From: Aldrovandia affinis
Taxonomy: Eukaryota > Chordata > Actinopteri > Notacanthiformes > Halosauridae
Assembly (NCBI GenBank): GCA_029706075.1
Contig: JAINUG010000131.1
Span: 2,232,001-2,296,000, forward strand
DNA length: 64,000 bases
Direction of reading: 5' to 3'
Part shown: positions 29,722 to 40,353 of the stretch, one piece after another
Layout of the letters: every line of letters starts with the position of its first letter
Position numbering within the stretch: position 1 is the stretch's first letter
Translations under genes and position numbers: made by a program
The notes under the pieces: generated by a model
Database searches by the model: none
What the model was told of the DNA's origin: nothing
What the model saw: only the letters and a program-made list of their open reading frames with translations

Positions 29722-31822
29722 ATTTTACATTACATTTTAAGCATTTAGCAGGCGCTCTTATCCAGAGCGACTTACAAGATGTGCATTAATACATGATAGG
29801 AACAATCATAGTTAGCGCACGAGATCAGTGCAGGAATACAGCAATAGACATCATTGCAGGCATCTGTGTACCATACCTGTAACACCGGGAAGGAAAAGGT
29901 TAGTGAATTTATTTTATTTTTATTTTTTTGGGAGTATAGTGTTGAACAAGTAAACAGTGGTGAAGACAATTTAGCTAGATGGACAGAGTTCAGTGGTAGT
30001 GGAGTCTGAAGAGGTGGGTTTTGAGTCTCTTGCGGAAGATCGCAAGTGACTCTGCGGTCCTGACCGATTGCGGAAGGTCGTTCCACCAGCGAGGGATCAG
30101 GACAGAGAAGAGGCGAGACCGCGAGGAGCTGCTGCCAGGCGCCCGGAGGGAAGGGACAGTCCGTTTACCCGAGGAGGTGGAGCGGAGGGGTCTGGGAGGT
30201 GTGTAGGGAGTGATGAGTGACTGGAGGTATGGGGGAGCAGTACCTCTGGCCGCTTGAAAAGCAAGCACCAGTGACTTGAATCTGATGTGTGCTGCAATGG
30301 GGAGCCAGTGCAGAGAGGAGAGTAGAGGGGTGATGTGGGTGAACTTTGGCTGGTTGAACACCAGATGAGCGGCAGCGTTCTGGACTAGTTGCAGTGGCTT
30401 GATGGCGCAGGCCGGAAGGCCTGCCAGCAAGGAATTGCAGTAGTCCAGACGTGAGATCACCAGGGCCTGGACCAGGAGTTGAGTGGCCTCTTGGGTGAGG
30501 AACGGTCGGATCCTCCGGATGTTGTGGAGGGGAGAAACGGCAGGTCCAGTGATCGCTGCAATATGGCTCGAGAAGCACAGCTGGTTGTCCAGGGTTACCC
30601 CAAGACTCCTGGCCGACTGGGACGGAGACACTATGGAGTCTTCCACGGTGATTGACGCATCAATCATCGGGGAGCCCTTCACTGGGAGAAAGAGCAGGTC
30701 AGTCTTCCCCAGGTTCAGCTTCAGGTGGTGGGCGGACATCCAAGCGGAGATATCAGCCAGGCATGCAGAGATCCGTGCCGGGACCTGGGTATCAGATGGA
30801 GAGAAGGAGAGGAACAGTTGTGTGTCATCAGCATAACAGTGATAGGAAAAACCATGAGCAGAAATAACAGAGCCAAGTGACTTGGTGTACAGAGAAAATA
30901 GGACGGGGCCTAGCACCGAGCCCTGCGGGACTCCGGTAGAAAGGGTGTGGGGAGAGGAGAGGGATCCTCTCCAGGCCACCTGGTAGGACCGGTCAGCCAG
31001 GTAGGACTCGAACCATGTCAACGCAGATCCAGAGATTCCCATCTCGACGAGAGATGAGCGCAGGATCCGGTGGTCCACGGTGTCGAATGCCGCCGACAGG
31101 TCAAGGAGGAGTAGGGCAGAGCTAAGGGATTGGGACTTAGCCCCATGAAGAGCCTCAGTGACAGCAAGGAGAGCGGTCTCTGTGGAGTGGCCTGCTCTGA
31201 ACCCAGATTGGTTGGGATCAAGCAGGTTGTTCTGTAAGAGATGAGCAGACAGTTGGTTATAGACAGCCCGCTCCTTTTGGAAAGGAATGGGAGGAGAGAG
31301 ACAGGTCGGTACTTTGAAATAACAGCAGGATTTAGAGAAGGTTTTTTGAGGAGGGGGACAACATGAGCACATTTAAGGGAAGAGGGGACAGAGCCAGAGG
31401 AAAGAGAGGAGTTAATGACATTGGAGACAAAGGGGAGGATGTCCATAGCAATGGACTGGAAGAGGGGGGAAGGAATGGGATCAAGAGGGCAGGTGGTGGG
31501 ACGGTGGGAGAGGACAAGTTGAAGGATGTCTGAGTCAGGGAGGCGCGAGAAGGAGGACAGAGGGGTGAGAGGTTTAGGTAGCGGGATGGGTGAGGGAGAG
31601 GTTGGGGGGAAGGAGTTGCGAATTACATCAACCTTCTCGTGAAAGAAGGATGCAAAGTAATCCGCGGTTAGAGAGGAGGGAGGTGGGGGAGGAGGAGGGG
31701 TAAGGAGAGAGGAAAACGTAGAGTAGAGTTTACGAGGGTTAGAAACTGAAGATAGAATTTTGGAAAGGAAAAATGCAGACTTAGCAGAGGAGAGGTTAGA
31801 GGAGAAGGAAGCCAGGAGTGTG
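29722..31822 (-). mobile_element. L2 LINE, 5'-truncated, with near-intact reverse transcriptase
   Basis: It is flanked by 'tgaaatac' (29714-29721 and 31823-31830). The 3' tail on the left is 'aggcgctcttatccagagcg'. It carries most of the reverse transcriptase in two frames separated by one frameshift near 31280. Confidence 0.88.
29990..31372 (-). pseudogene. L2 reverse transcriptase C-terminal two-thirds, open for 460 codons
   Basis: RT motifs in order: SGFRAGHSTETALLAVTEAL, LDLSAAFDTVDHRIL (first catalytic Asp), TGVPQGSVLGPVLF, CYADDTQLFL (the YADD box) and LGVTLDNQL. The conserved LINE C-terminus includes [27 protein letters not shown] and [11 protein letters not shown]. The upstream part (31018-31881) is in another frame and contains DYFASFFHEKVDVIR and SKYRPVSLLPF, so a single indel breaks the polypeptide. 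The endonuclease domain is missing. Confidence 0.85.
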
Positions 31823-31954
31823 TGAAATACGTATTTCAAATACAAGTAACAGAAATACTGCCCATCTCTGACTGTAGACATGGCCTAAGGGAGGGGGCAC
31901 TTGTCTTGTTATTGAAAAATAAACACTTTATACTACACAATTGTATCTTCCAAT

Positions 31955-34284
31955 TTACAATTGACCAAGTGCAATTGACCTCTCCCAACAAACAAGATGA
32001 TCTTTGTTAATCCCTTTTAACAATTTAAAAACCTCAATCAAATCCCCTCTAAGTCTCCGTTTGCTAAGCTTAAATAGATTGAGTGTCTTAAGTCTATCCT
32101 CATAACTTTTAACTTTCATACCAAGTACCAATTTAGTTGCCTCTCTTTGTATCTTTTCAAGAGCTTCTGTATCTTTCTTGTAGTATGGTGCCCAAAACTG
32201 CACATTGTACACTGAGGTCTGATGAAGGCATTATGTAACATTAATATAACCTCTTTGATTTATACTCAATACTTTTAGCTATGTATTCCAACATCCTGTT
32301 GGCCTTTTTCACTGCTGTTAGCACACTGCTTGGATGCAGGTCAATCTTGATCAACTACAATTCCTAAGTATTTTTCAAATTGAACACCTACCAATTTTTC
32401 TCCTCCAATAAAATACTCCTGTCTTACACTTTTATTTCCCAAATGCATAACTTTTAGCGATATATTTTTTACTTTCTCTTTCTGCGTTTTTTTCAAATTT
32501 TTGTCCCAATTTAGTAGCCAATTATACCCTCTTTTTCATGTCAATTATAGCCTCCCTTGTGTTTCACAGCTCGCTACCATAGTCCTGAAACCAGCAGTGA
32601 CATGCGGCAAAGCACCGCCTCCTCCGAACCAGAACCTGCCAAGCCGTCAACGTAACTCCGGTATACACACAGTGCCACTCCTATATGCAGCGAGCTCATA
32701 TCATCTTCCCTCCCCCCACCCTGGGGCCGACAGCCAATTGCTACCCTAGTGGCACTCCCGTACCGAGCCGAAACTGGTGCGGCCTGGTGGGATCAAACCC
32801 TGGTCGCAGTGGGCAACATCGGACGTTCTACCGCTACACCGCCCGAGAGGCGGTGTAGCGGTATAACTTTTAGTAATATTGAATGTCATCTGCCAAGTAT
32901 CTGCCCATTCTTGGATTTTGTTCATATCATCTTGGATTACCATAGTTATTTCCAAACTGTTTGCTAGCCCCCCAAGTTTAGTATCATCTGCAAATGTAAC
33001 TATTTTTCTACTAACATCCCTATCAAGATAATTTATGTAAATAAGGAAGAGCAGAGATCCCAGCACCGATCCCTGCAGGACTCCACTGCCCACAGCACCT
33101 AGGTCAGATACGGCCCCACCTACAGTTACTCTTTGTATTTGCCCTACAGCCAGTTATGAACCCACTCTGAAACCACTCAATGAATTCCTACTGAATTCAT
33201 TTTAACAATGAGCATCTCATTGTCAAATTATTTTGAAAGTTCAAATATATAGTATCATAGGCCTGGTTCAAGTCAAAACACTTTGTAGCCTTTTTAACAG
33301 GATAACAGGAGGTTTGTTAGGCATGACCTCCCCTTAAGAAAACTATGTTGGCTCTGCCTTAAAATACTATTATTTTTTAAAAATGATTCCAACTTGTCCC
33401 AAATATGGCTATCCTTCTTATATATTGGAATTATACTACCCTGCTTTCAGTCATCTGGTATTTCTCCAGTGTTTAGGGATTGCATAAAAATATCTGTCAA
33501 TAGTATATATACTGTATATTTTTTTAGGGTTTCTAGTACTTCTGTGTCCCTTATCTCAAAGTCCTCCAAAACATTCTGTACATTGGCTATACATTTAGGC
33601 ATATTTATAACCAGGGATGCACATAAGTTGTAAACCAGTAGCGATTAACGTTTGAGGATGCGAATGCGTACTGGTGTAGCATTTATGTGCACTCCTGTTT
33701 ATAACCTCCTTTCTAGTAAAGCTCTCAACAAAGTTCCGTGTGTTAGCAATATTATTATATAAACCAAAGTTAGGCTATATATAAACCTTATTCTTAATGC
33801 ACTTAACCTCATCGTTAAGTTTCCTTTTTCTACTACAATATTGAAAAAACTCCTTAAGATGACTTTTTGCATCTTGTGAAATTTTAATTTCAAACTGCCT
33901 TTTAGCTGCACTTATTTCCTTTTTAGTCTTAGCCCGCATATTACAATAATCTACCTTGTCTCTCTCTTGAGTTGTCATTTATACTCTGTACAGTCGCTTA
34001 TTTTGCCTCAAAATCTCCCGTAAATATTTAGTCATCCACAGTAGAGACTGTTTTTTATCCTATTTTTCCTTTTTCGGGGATTCATTTACATTGTACATCT
34101 ACAATAACCCTTTTAAATTTGTTCAATTTTTCATTCACAGTTCTGCAATCCAGAAGTTTTACCCAATTATATTGCTTAAATTCTCACTCATTTTATTAAA
34201 GTCAGCTCGCCTGAAGTAAAAAATTATAGACTTAGAGGAGGCTGTTAATTTGCCAAAAAGTATCAGGTTTTTTGTTAACTTATA
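31955..34284 (-). mobile_element. CR1-clade LINE, degenerate
   Basis: Minus frames give [35 protein letters not shown] (the FADD box), then [20 protein letters not shown] and [18 protein letters not shown], all CR1 signatures. The right end overlaps the sequence at 18200-18540 in inverted orientation. Interrupted by a SINE at 32464-32862 and followed directly by the LTR element. Confidence 0.85.
32464..32862 (-). mobile_element. SINE (family A), copy 5, with 5' foldback
   Basis: It is flanked by a 17-bp duplication starting 'ataacttttag' (32447-32463 and 32863-32879, two mismatches). The intact CR1 at 50960-51000 shows the uninterrupted site. The tail is on the left (T-rich), the head on the right. 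The extreme 5' end is a perfect 14-bp inverted repeat with a 5-nt loop (32830-32862). Confidence 0.85.
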
Positions 34285-34289
34285 ATGCC

Positions 34290-36796
34290 TGTCACGGTTG
34301 TTCCCCAGATTCACCACCAGATGGCGGTGTGCGCCTTTTTTCTTGAAACGCGCTCAGCTGGCTTTGAATGACCAATTATCTCTTCCCTATAAATACTCGC
34401 ACCTAACTTCGTTCGGGGCGAAATCGTAAGCCATCTTTACGATTTTTAGCCGGTAAGGTAAGAATGTCTTTTTCAAGACGTTCACAAAGACTACACAAAG
34501 ACTTTTCTTTAGAAACGACTATCTCCATTTCAATCCCTTTTAAAAAACGCAAGAACTTAGTTAGTTGTACCTTTTAAGGAAACCTTTCTCTCTAAATGGG
34601 GGTTTTCGGTTGGTTTCCGTTCGTCAGTCTGTTCGACTGCTTTGGGGTTCTAACTTGTTCTTTTGGCTCTTCTAGCCGTTTACGTTTTGGGGAGTACTCT
34701 GGTCCTAACGAAAGAACTTATTTAGTTTCCTGCTTTTAGAAACCTTGTTCGCTAAAATGCGCTTTTCTTTGGTTTCGTGTTATCCAGCCGGGTCGACTGG
34801 TTAGTGGGTTACTACTGGTTATTTTGGCTAACTGCCTTTCACGTTTTGGACATAAAGAGTTTTGGGTTAAGGTGGTTCATTAACCATTTAATTGTACCCA
34901 CATTTGAAACTTCTCTCGTGTGTAAATTGTACCCGCATTTGAAACTTCGCTCGTGTGTAGGAGCGATTGGTTAAGTTTCTTTTGTTGGGTCGCTGAGGCT
35001 GTTTTCGGGTTTCAATTTTGTTCTGGCGGCTTTGCTAGCCTCCTGCGTTTTCATACGCTCAGACCTATTTTCATAACCTTTAGTTCCTACATTTGAAACT
35101 CACTCGTGGTTAGGAGTGTTTCACTAGTTTCATTTGTTCAGTCGTCTAGGCTGTTTATGGGTTCTATTTCATAACCTTTAGTTCCTACATTTGAAACTCA
35201 CTCGTGGTTAGGAGTGTTCCACTAGTTTCATTTGTTCAGTCGTCTAGGCTGTTTATGGGTTCTATTTTATAACCTTTAGTTCCTACATTTGAAACTCACT
35301 CGTGGTTAGGAGTGTTTCACAAGTTTCATTTGTTCTGTCTGATAGGCTGTTTACGGGTTACTTATTGTTCTGGCGGTTCTCCTAGCCCTCCTGCGTTTTC
35401 ATACGCTCAGAACTTTTTATAACCAATTTCTTTGTCTCTTCTGAATAGAAACCTTGTTCGCTAAAAATGCGCTTTTATTTTGGTTTCATTTTGTTCAGCA
35501 GATCTCCTGGTATAGGTTTTACTCTGTGGTTCTGTCGGTCCCCCTTAACCGTTTCGAGTTTTTGCGGACGTCAGATGTGGGTCTTGTTGTGCCCTGCTGT
35601 CTGCCGATCCCCCCTAACTGTCTCTTAGGCTCCTGCGTTTTCATACGCTCAGACCTTTTCGCCACCATTTAATTGTACCCACTTATGGAACTTCTCTCGT
35701 GTGTAAATTGTACCCTCTGGGTCGCTGAGGCTGTTTCGGGTTTCAATATTGTTTTGGCGGCTTTACAGTTTTGCGGATGCCAGATGTGGGTCAACTTGTG
35801 GGCCCTGCTGTCTGACGAGGATGTCGGATGTGGGTCCAGTCGCCCTGCTGTTCTGCGGTCCCCCTAACCGTTTCGAGTTTTGGACGTTCAGAACTAGTGG
35901 GTCAGGTTTTACCATGTTATCTTGTGGGCTCTCCTAGCTCTTCCGCGTTTCCGGACGCTCAGTATTTTTGGTTATGTCCAGTCTTAATAAATTAATTACT
36001 CGTGTCTTACTAAAAAAAACCCTTTGCTCGCTATTAAGCGTTTTCATTTGGTTTTCGTGGGTTCAGTCGTTTAGACTGTTTTCAGGTGATTACCTGGTTC
36101 TGTTGGCTTCCCTAGCCTTTCACATTTTGGGAGGTTCAGAATATTCGGTTCAGGTATTTACATAATCCTTATTTAAATTGTACCTTCATTAGAAACCTTG
36201 CTCGTTTGCTATGGGCTTTTTGTTGGGTTTCGGTTGTTCAGTCACTTCGACTGTTTCGGGTTGCAATGTGGTTCTGTGGCTCTCCTGGCCTTCGCGTTTT
36301 CGGACGTTCGGAACTTTTGGGATTATGCAAACTAATTAACATGTTTACTGTACCCATTATAAAAACCCTGCTCGCTATTAAGCTTTTCGTTCGGGTTCTG
36401 GTTGTTCAGCCTGTTGGGCTGTTTCTGGGTTTCAATCATGTTCTCTCGGCTCTCCTAGCCTTTATTGTTTTGGGATACTCGTGTCGTTATTTTACGAACT
36501 TATTTAGTTGTAACTTTTATAAAGAACCTTGCCCGCTAGTCGGTGCTTTGATTCAGGTTGCTTTTGTTCAGTTCGGTTGGACTGGTTCTGGTTACTAACT
36601 TGTTCGGTTGGCTATCATAGCCTTTACGTTTTCAGACACTTGGAGTTACCACCCGGTGGGTGTGATTTTGCGTTCATCCCTAATTATTATCTTCCCTATT
36701 TCTCTGTTTTGCAGAGCTAGTGGTTAGACTGGTTCAGTCTAACTTTTTGATCCCCTAGGATTCTGCGAGTGGCGCCTATCACCACCAACCCTTACA
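34290..36796 (+). repeat. 5' LTR, built of diverged tandem stem-loop units
   Basis: It is 2507 bp with a TATA box (TATAAAT at 34388) near the start. From about 34560 it consists of related units of roughly 120-250 bp. Units contain 'gaaacct..gctcgct', a CAGTC-loop-GACTG hairpin, a GGCT-loop-AGCC hairpin and often a GCGT-loop-ACGC hairpin. Its long open frames are by-products of this composition. Confidence 0.85.
35073..35350 (+). repeat. 98-bp tandem subrepeat, three units (two in the other LTR)
   Basis: 'ataacctttagttcctacat' starts at 35073, 35171 and 35269. In the 3' LTR the array has two units, starting at about 37835 and 37933. This one-unit difference explains the 97-bp length difference between LTRs. 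Confidence 0.85.
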
Positions 36797-37050
36797 GTAC
36801 GATTTCGCCTTAATCATGGCGTCAGCGGATCCCTGCGGTATCGCTAACTAGCTAATCTGGATAAACAGAAAGCGACCATTGATCACTTAGTTCAGCTGCA
36901 AGGAGGCATGATCTAGACAATGGTCGACAGCCGTTTCCAATCAGCGGCTGGATTCTCCGATCAGAAGTTAAAGGAATTTTTTTTTTTCTCTTCCTAAACA
37001 CCCGTGTGGGTCGTAGGGTCGTCAAGAGTCGCCCTTTAGGGGGGGGGTCC
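36797..37050 (+). other. Interior of the LTR element (gag remnant and polypurine tract)
   Basis: It holds the start of a gag-like frame (ATG 36816), broken after 11 codons. An alternative frame reads ANLDKQKATIDHLVQLQGG. The polypurine tract is A38-G47 (37038-37047), three bases before the 3' LTR. I could not match a tRNA primer-binding site after the 5' LTR. Confidence 0.6.
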
Positions 37051-39460
37051 TGTCACGGTTGTTCCCCAGATTCACCACCAGATGGCGGTGTGCGCCTTTT
37101 TTCTTGAAACGCGCTCAGCTGGCTTTGAATGACCAATTATCTCTTCCTATAAATACTCGCACCTAACGTTCGTTCGGGCGAAATCGTAAGCCATCTTTAC
37201 GATTTTTAGCCGGGTAAGGTAAGAATGTCTTTTTCAAGACGTTCACAAAGACTACACAAAGACTTTTTAGAAACGACTATCTCCATTTCAATCCCCTTTA
37301 AAAACGCAAGAACTTAGTTAGTTGTACCTTTTAAGGAAACCTTTCTCTCTAAATGGGGGTTTTCGGTTGGTTTCCGTTCGTCAGTCTGTTCGACTGCTTT
37401 GGGGTTCTAACTTGTTCTTTTGGCTCTTCTAGCCGTTTACGTTTTTGGGGAGTACTCTGGTCCTAACGAAAGAACTTATTTAGTTTCCTGCTTTTAGAAA
37501 CCTTGTTCGCTAAAATGCGCTTTTCTTTTGGTTTCGTGTTATCCAGCCGGGTCGACTGGTTCGTGGGTTACTACTGGTTCTTTTGGCTAACTGCCTTTCA
37601 CGTTTTGGACATAAAGAGTTTTGGGTTAAGGTCGGTTCATTAACCATTTAATTGTACCCACATTTGAAACTTCTCTCGTGTGTAAATTGTACCCGCATTT
37701 GAAACTTCGCTCGTGTGTAGGAGCGATTGGTTAAGTTTCTTTTGTTGGGTCGCTGAGGCTGTTTTCGGGTTTCAATTTTGTTCTGGCGGCTTTGCTAGCC
37801 TCCTGCGTTTTCATACGCTCAGACCTATTTTCATAACCTTTAGTTCCTACATTTGAAACTCACTCGTGGTTAGGAGTGTTCCACTAGTTTCATTTGTTCA
37901 GTCGTCTAGGCTGTTTATGGGTTCTATTTTATAACCTTTAGTTCCTACATTTGAAACTCACTCGTGGTTAGGAGTGTTTCACAAGTTTCATTTGTTCTGT
38001 CTGATAGGCTGTTTACGGGTTACTTATTGTTCTGGCGGTTCTCCTAGCCCTCCTGCGTTTTCATACGCTCAGAACTTTTTATAACCAATTTCTTTGTCTC
38101 TTACGAATAGAAACCTTGTTCGCTAAAAATGCGCTTTTATTTTGGTTTCATTTTGTTCAGCAGATCTCCTGGTATAGGTTTTACTCTGTGGTTCTGTCGG
38201 TCCCCCTTAACCGTTTCGAGTTTTTGCGGACGTCAGATGTGGGTCTTGTTGTGCCCTGCTGTCTGCCGATCCCCCCTAACTGTCTCTTAGGCTCCTGCGT
38301 TTTCATACGCTCAGACCTTTTCGCCACCATTTAATTGTACCCACTTATGGAACTTCTCTCGTGTGTAAATTGTACCCTCTGGGTCGCTGAGGCTGTTTTC
38401 GGGTTTCAATATTGTTTTGGCGGCTTTACAGTTTTGCGGATGCCAGATGTGGGTCAACTTGTGGGCCCTGCTGTCTGACGAGGATGTCGGATGTGGGTCC
38501 AGTCGCCCTGCTGTTCTGCCGGTCCCCCCTAACCGTTTCGAGTTTTCGGACGTTCAGAACTAGTGGGTCAGGTTTTACCATGTTATCTTGTGGGCTCTCC
38601 TAGCTCTTCCGCGTTTCCGGACGCTCAGTATTTTTGGTTATGTCCAGTCTTAATAAATTAATTACTCGTGTCTTACTAAAAAAACCCTTTGCTCGCTATT
38701 AAGCGTTTTCATTTGGTTTTCGTGGGTTCAGTCGTTTAGACTGTTTTCAGGTGATTACCTGGTTCTGTTGGCTTCCCTAGCCTTTCACATTTTGGGAGGT
38801 TCAGAATATTCGGTTCAGGTATTTACATAATCCTTATTTAAATTGTACCTTCATTAGAAACCTTGCTCGTTTGCTATGGGCTTTTGTTGGGTTTCGGTTG
38901 TTCAGTCACTTCGACTGTTTCGGGTTGCAATGTGGTTCTGTGGCTCTCCTGGCCTTCGCGTTTTCGGACGTTCGGAACTTTTGGGATTATGCAAACTAAT
39001 TAACATGTTTACTGTACCCATTATAAAAACCCTGCTCGCTATTAAGCTTTTCGTTCGGGTTCTGGTTGTTCAGCCTGTTGGGCTGTTTCTGGGTTTCAAT
39101 CATGTTCTCTCGGCTCTCCTAGCCTTTATTGTTTTGGGATACTCGTGTCGTTATTTTACGAACTTATTTAGTTGTAACTTTTATAAAGAACCTTGCCCGC
39201 TAGTCGGTGCTTTGATTCAGGTTGCTTTTGTTCAGTTCGGTTGGACTGGTTCTGGTTACTAACTTGTTCGGTTGGCTATCATAGCCTTTACGTTTTCAGA
39301 CACTTGGAGTTACCACCCGGTGGGTGTGATTTTGCGTTCATCCCTAATTATTATCTTCCCTATTTCTCTGTTTTGCAGAGCTAGTGGTTAGACTGGTTCA
39401 GTCTAACTTTTTGATCCCCTAGGATTCTGCGAGTGGTGCCTATCACCACCAACCCTTACA
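37051..39460 (+). repeat. 3' LTR
   Basis: It is 2410 bp, near-identical to the 5' LTR. Most differences are one-base changes in homopolymer length plus the missing 98-bp unit; a few are true substitutions, for example near 37560 and 39437. Confidence 0.88.
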
Positions 39461-39465
39461 ATGCC

Positions 39466-40310
39466 TCTACAAATGTGATAACCATGGCTATAACATGAAT
39501 CTTGTTGAATGAATACTGTTGCCCATGTACAGTGTTATATGGAAGAGCAAACTGTAAGCTTGGCAAGAGGCAAGAGGTAAACATAATGGTGTTGTAACAA
39601 GATATCATGTTTAATTTATAATTTATATGATATCACCGAGTGGGAGAGACTCCACCTTTTGCTGAAAACGTATTAAAACATACGTATGGCACATTTATAA
39701 GAGGAAGCATAAATGGCTTTGTGGGTACACAGTGTAAGATATTGCTGTAGTGCGGAGCTCTATGAGGGATCTAGTGTTTGGTTGGGAGAGGGGTGTTTCT
39801 CTAGGCCATCGTGGACATCTCAGCAGACTGGCATTAAAAGCAAAGGCATTCACTAGGTATATTATCATAATGATTATGGGGACGGTGATAATGTTCTTCT
39901 TAAGTTCTGATTTCACAGTATTCAGTACCAGTGAATATTATTATGTTGAAGGGAGGCGGAGTGAATGAGTTTGGTCACCACCCCTTTTAGCCAAAAGAGG
40001 GCAACGTAACCGACGGTCAGTAGCTATCGGTTTTCAGGTTAGCTGTGGGATGAAGAAGACACTGGAAATGTTGTCTTCGACGAGCTGTGTTGGATAATGA
40101 ACAACCATCCAAAATAACCAAATCGAGTTGGCTGGACACATTTTCCGTAAATAAATAGATAATGTATGAATGCCGCTTTGGGACAGTTTGATATGGAGAG
40201 TGGATTCTGAAACTGACAGTATCCATTCGGAAAGTAAATAAACAAGAGGTAGCTGGAAAACTTTTCTTTCCATTGATAAGAAACCAAAACAACGAAGGAA
40301 GCTAAACGCA
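39466..40310. promoter_or_regulatory. Upstream region of the gene starting at 40311
   Basis: No transposon or second gene is seen. The 300 bp before the ATG should contain the transcription start and 5' UTR; no TATA box stands out. Confidence 0.35.
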
Positions 40311-40353
40311 ATGGGAAAAGTTTACAGCTGCCGAGTGTTTGCAGTATTTACAG
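40311..40353 (+). CDS. Unrecognised signal-peptide gene, coding exon 1
   Basis: 14 codons plus one base, then GTAAGA. It encodes the start of the signal peptide. Confidence 0.6.

Larger units (their letters stand above)
28862..31870. mobile_element. Inner hAT transposon with 8-bp target duplication
   Basis: Inverted ends 'cagagatgggca' and 'tgcccatctctg' are flanked by 'actgtaga' at 28854-28861 and 31871-31878, a textbook 8-bp hAT duplication. The body contains no transposase and is interrupted by an L2 at 29722-31822. Confidence 0.88.
27207..31887. mobile_element. Outer hAT-like transposon enclosing SINEs, an L2 tail and a second hAT
   Basis: The left end 'taggccatgtccacataatg' and the complement of the right end 'actgtagacatggccta' match, and the subterminal 'ctgtccacactgaaacgcca' is typical of a common fish hAT. 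No transposase frame remains. Later insertions at 27735, 28040, 28333 and 28862 account for most of its length. Confidence 0.6.
34290..39460 (+). mobile_element. LTR retroelement with 2.4-2.5 kb LTRs and a 254-bp interior
   Basis: Two near-identical direct repeats (34290-36796 and 37051-39460) begin TGTCACGG and end CCCTTACA. They are flanked by the 5-bp duplication ATGCC (34285-34289 and 39461-39465). The interior (36797-37050) opens with a start-like ATG at 36816 (MASADPCGIAN then stop) and ends with an A-G9 polypurine tract. There is no protease, reverse transcriptase, integrase or envelope, so any mobility would have been supplied in trans. Orientation comes from the polypurine tract. Probably a non-autonomous Ty3/gypsy-type derivative; the superfamily is inference. 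Confidence 0.88.

Noticed and set aside
29990-31372. 460-codon frame as a host gene
   Set aside because: It has LINE reverse transcriptase motifs, a diagnostic L2 tail and target duplications.
35073-35350. 98-bp direct repeats as a CRISPR array
   Set aside because: Repeats are head-to-tail without unique spacers, far longer than CRISPR repeats, and lie in an LTR of a vertebrate genome.
35454-35672. Identical 72-codon frames at 35454-35672 and 38116-38334 as a conserved small gene
   Set aside because: They are the same place in the two LTRs, so identity reflects recent duplication. The frames drift between units and have no known domain.
36206-36598. 130-codon frame in the 5' LTR as a coding gene
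   Set aside because: It crosses several repeat units whose conserved feature is hairpin pairing rather than codons, and indels between units break the frame.
34285-39465. Simple segmental tandem duplication instead of an LTR element
   Set aside because: The TG...CA ends, a 5-bp duplication outside the pair only, and a polypurine tract immediately before the second copy are specific to LTR integration.
40311-40353. GPAT3 exon 1, expected from human gene order
   Set aside because: The peptide [13 protein letters not shown] and its continuation in exon 2 do not resemble the GPAT3 N-terminus.
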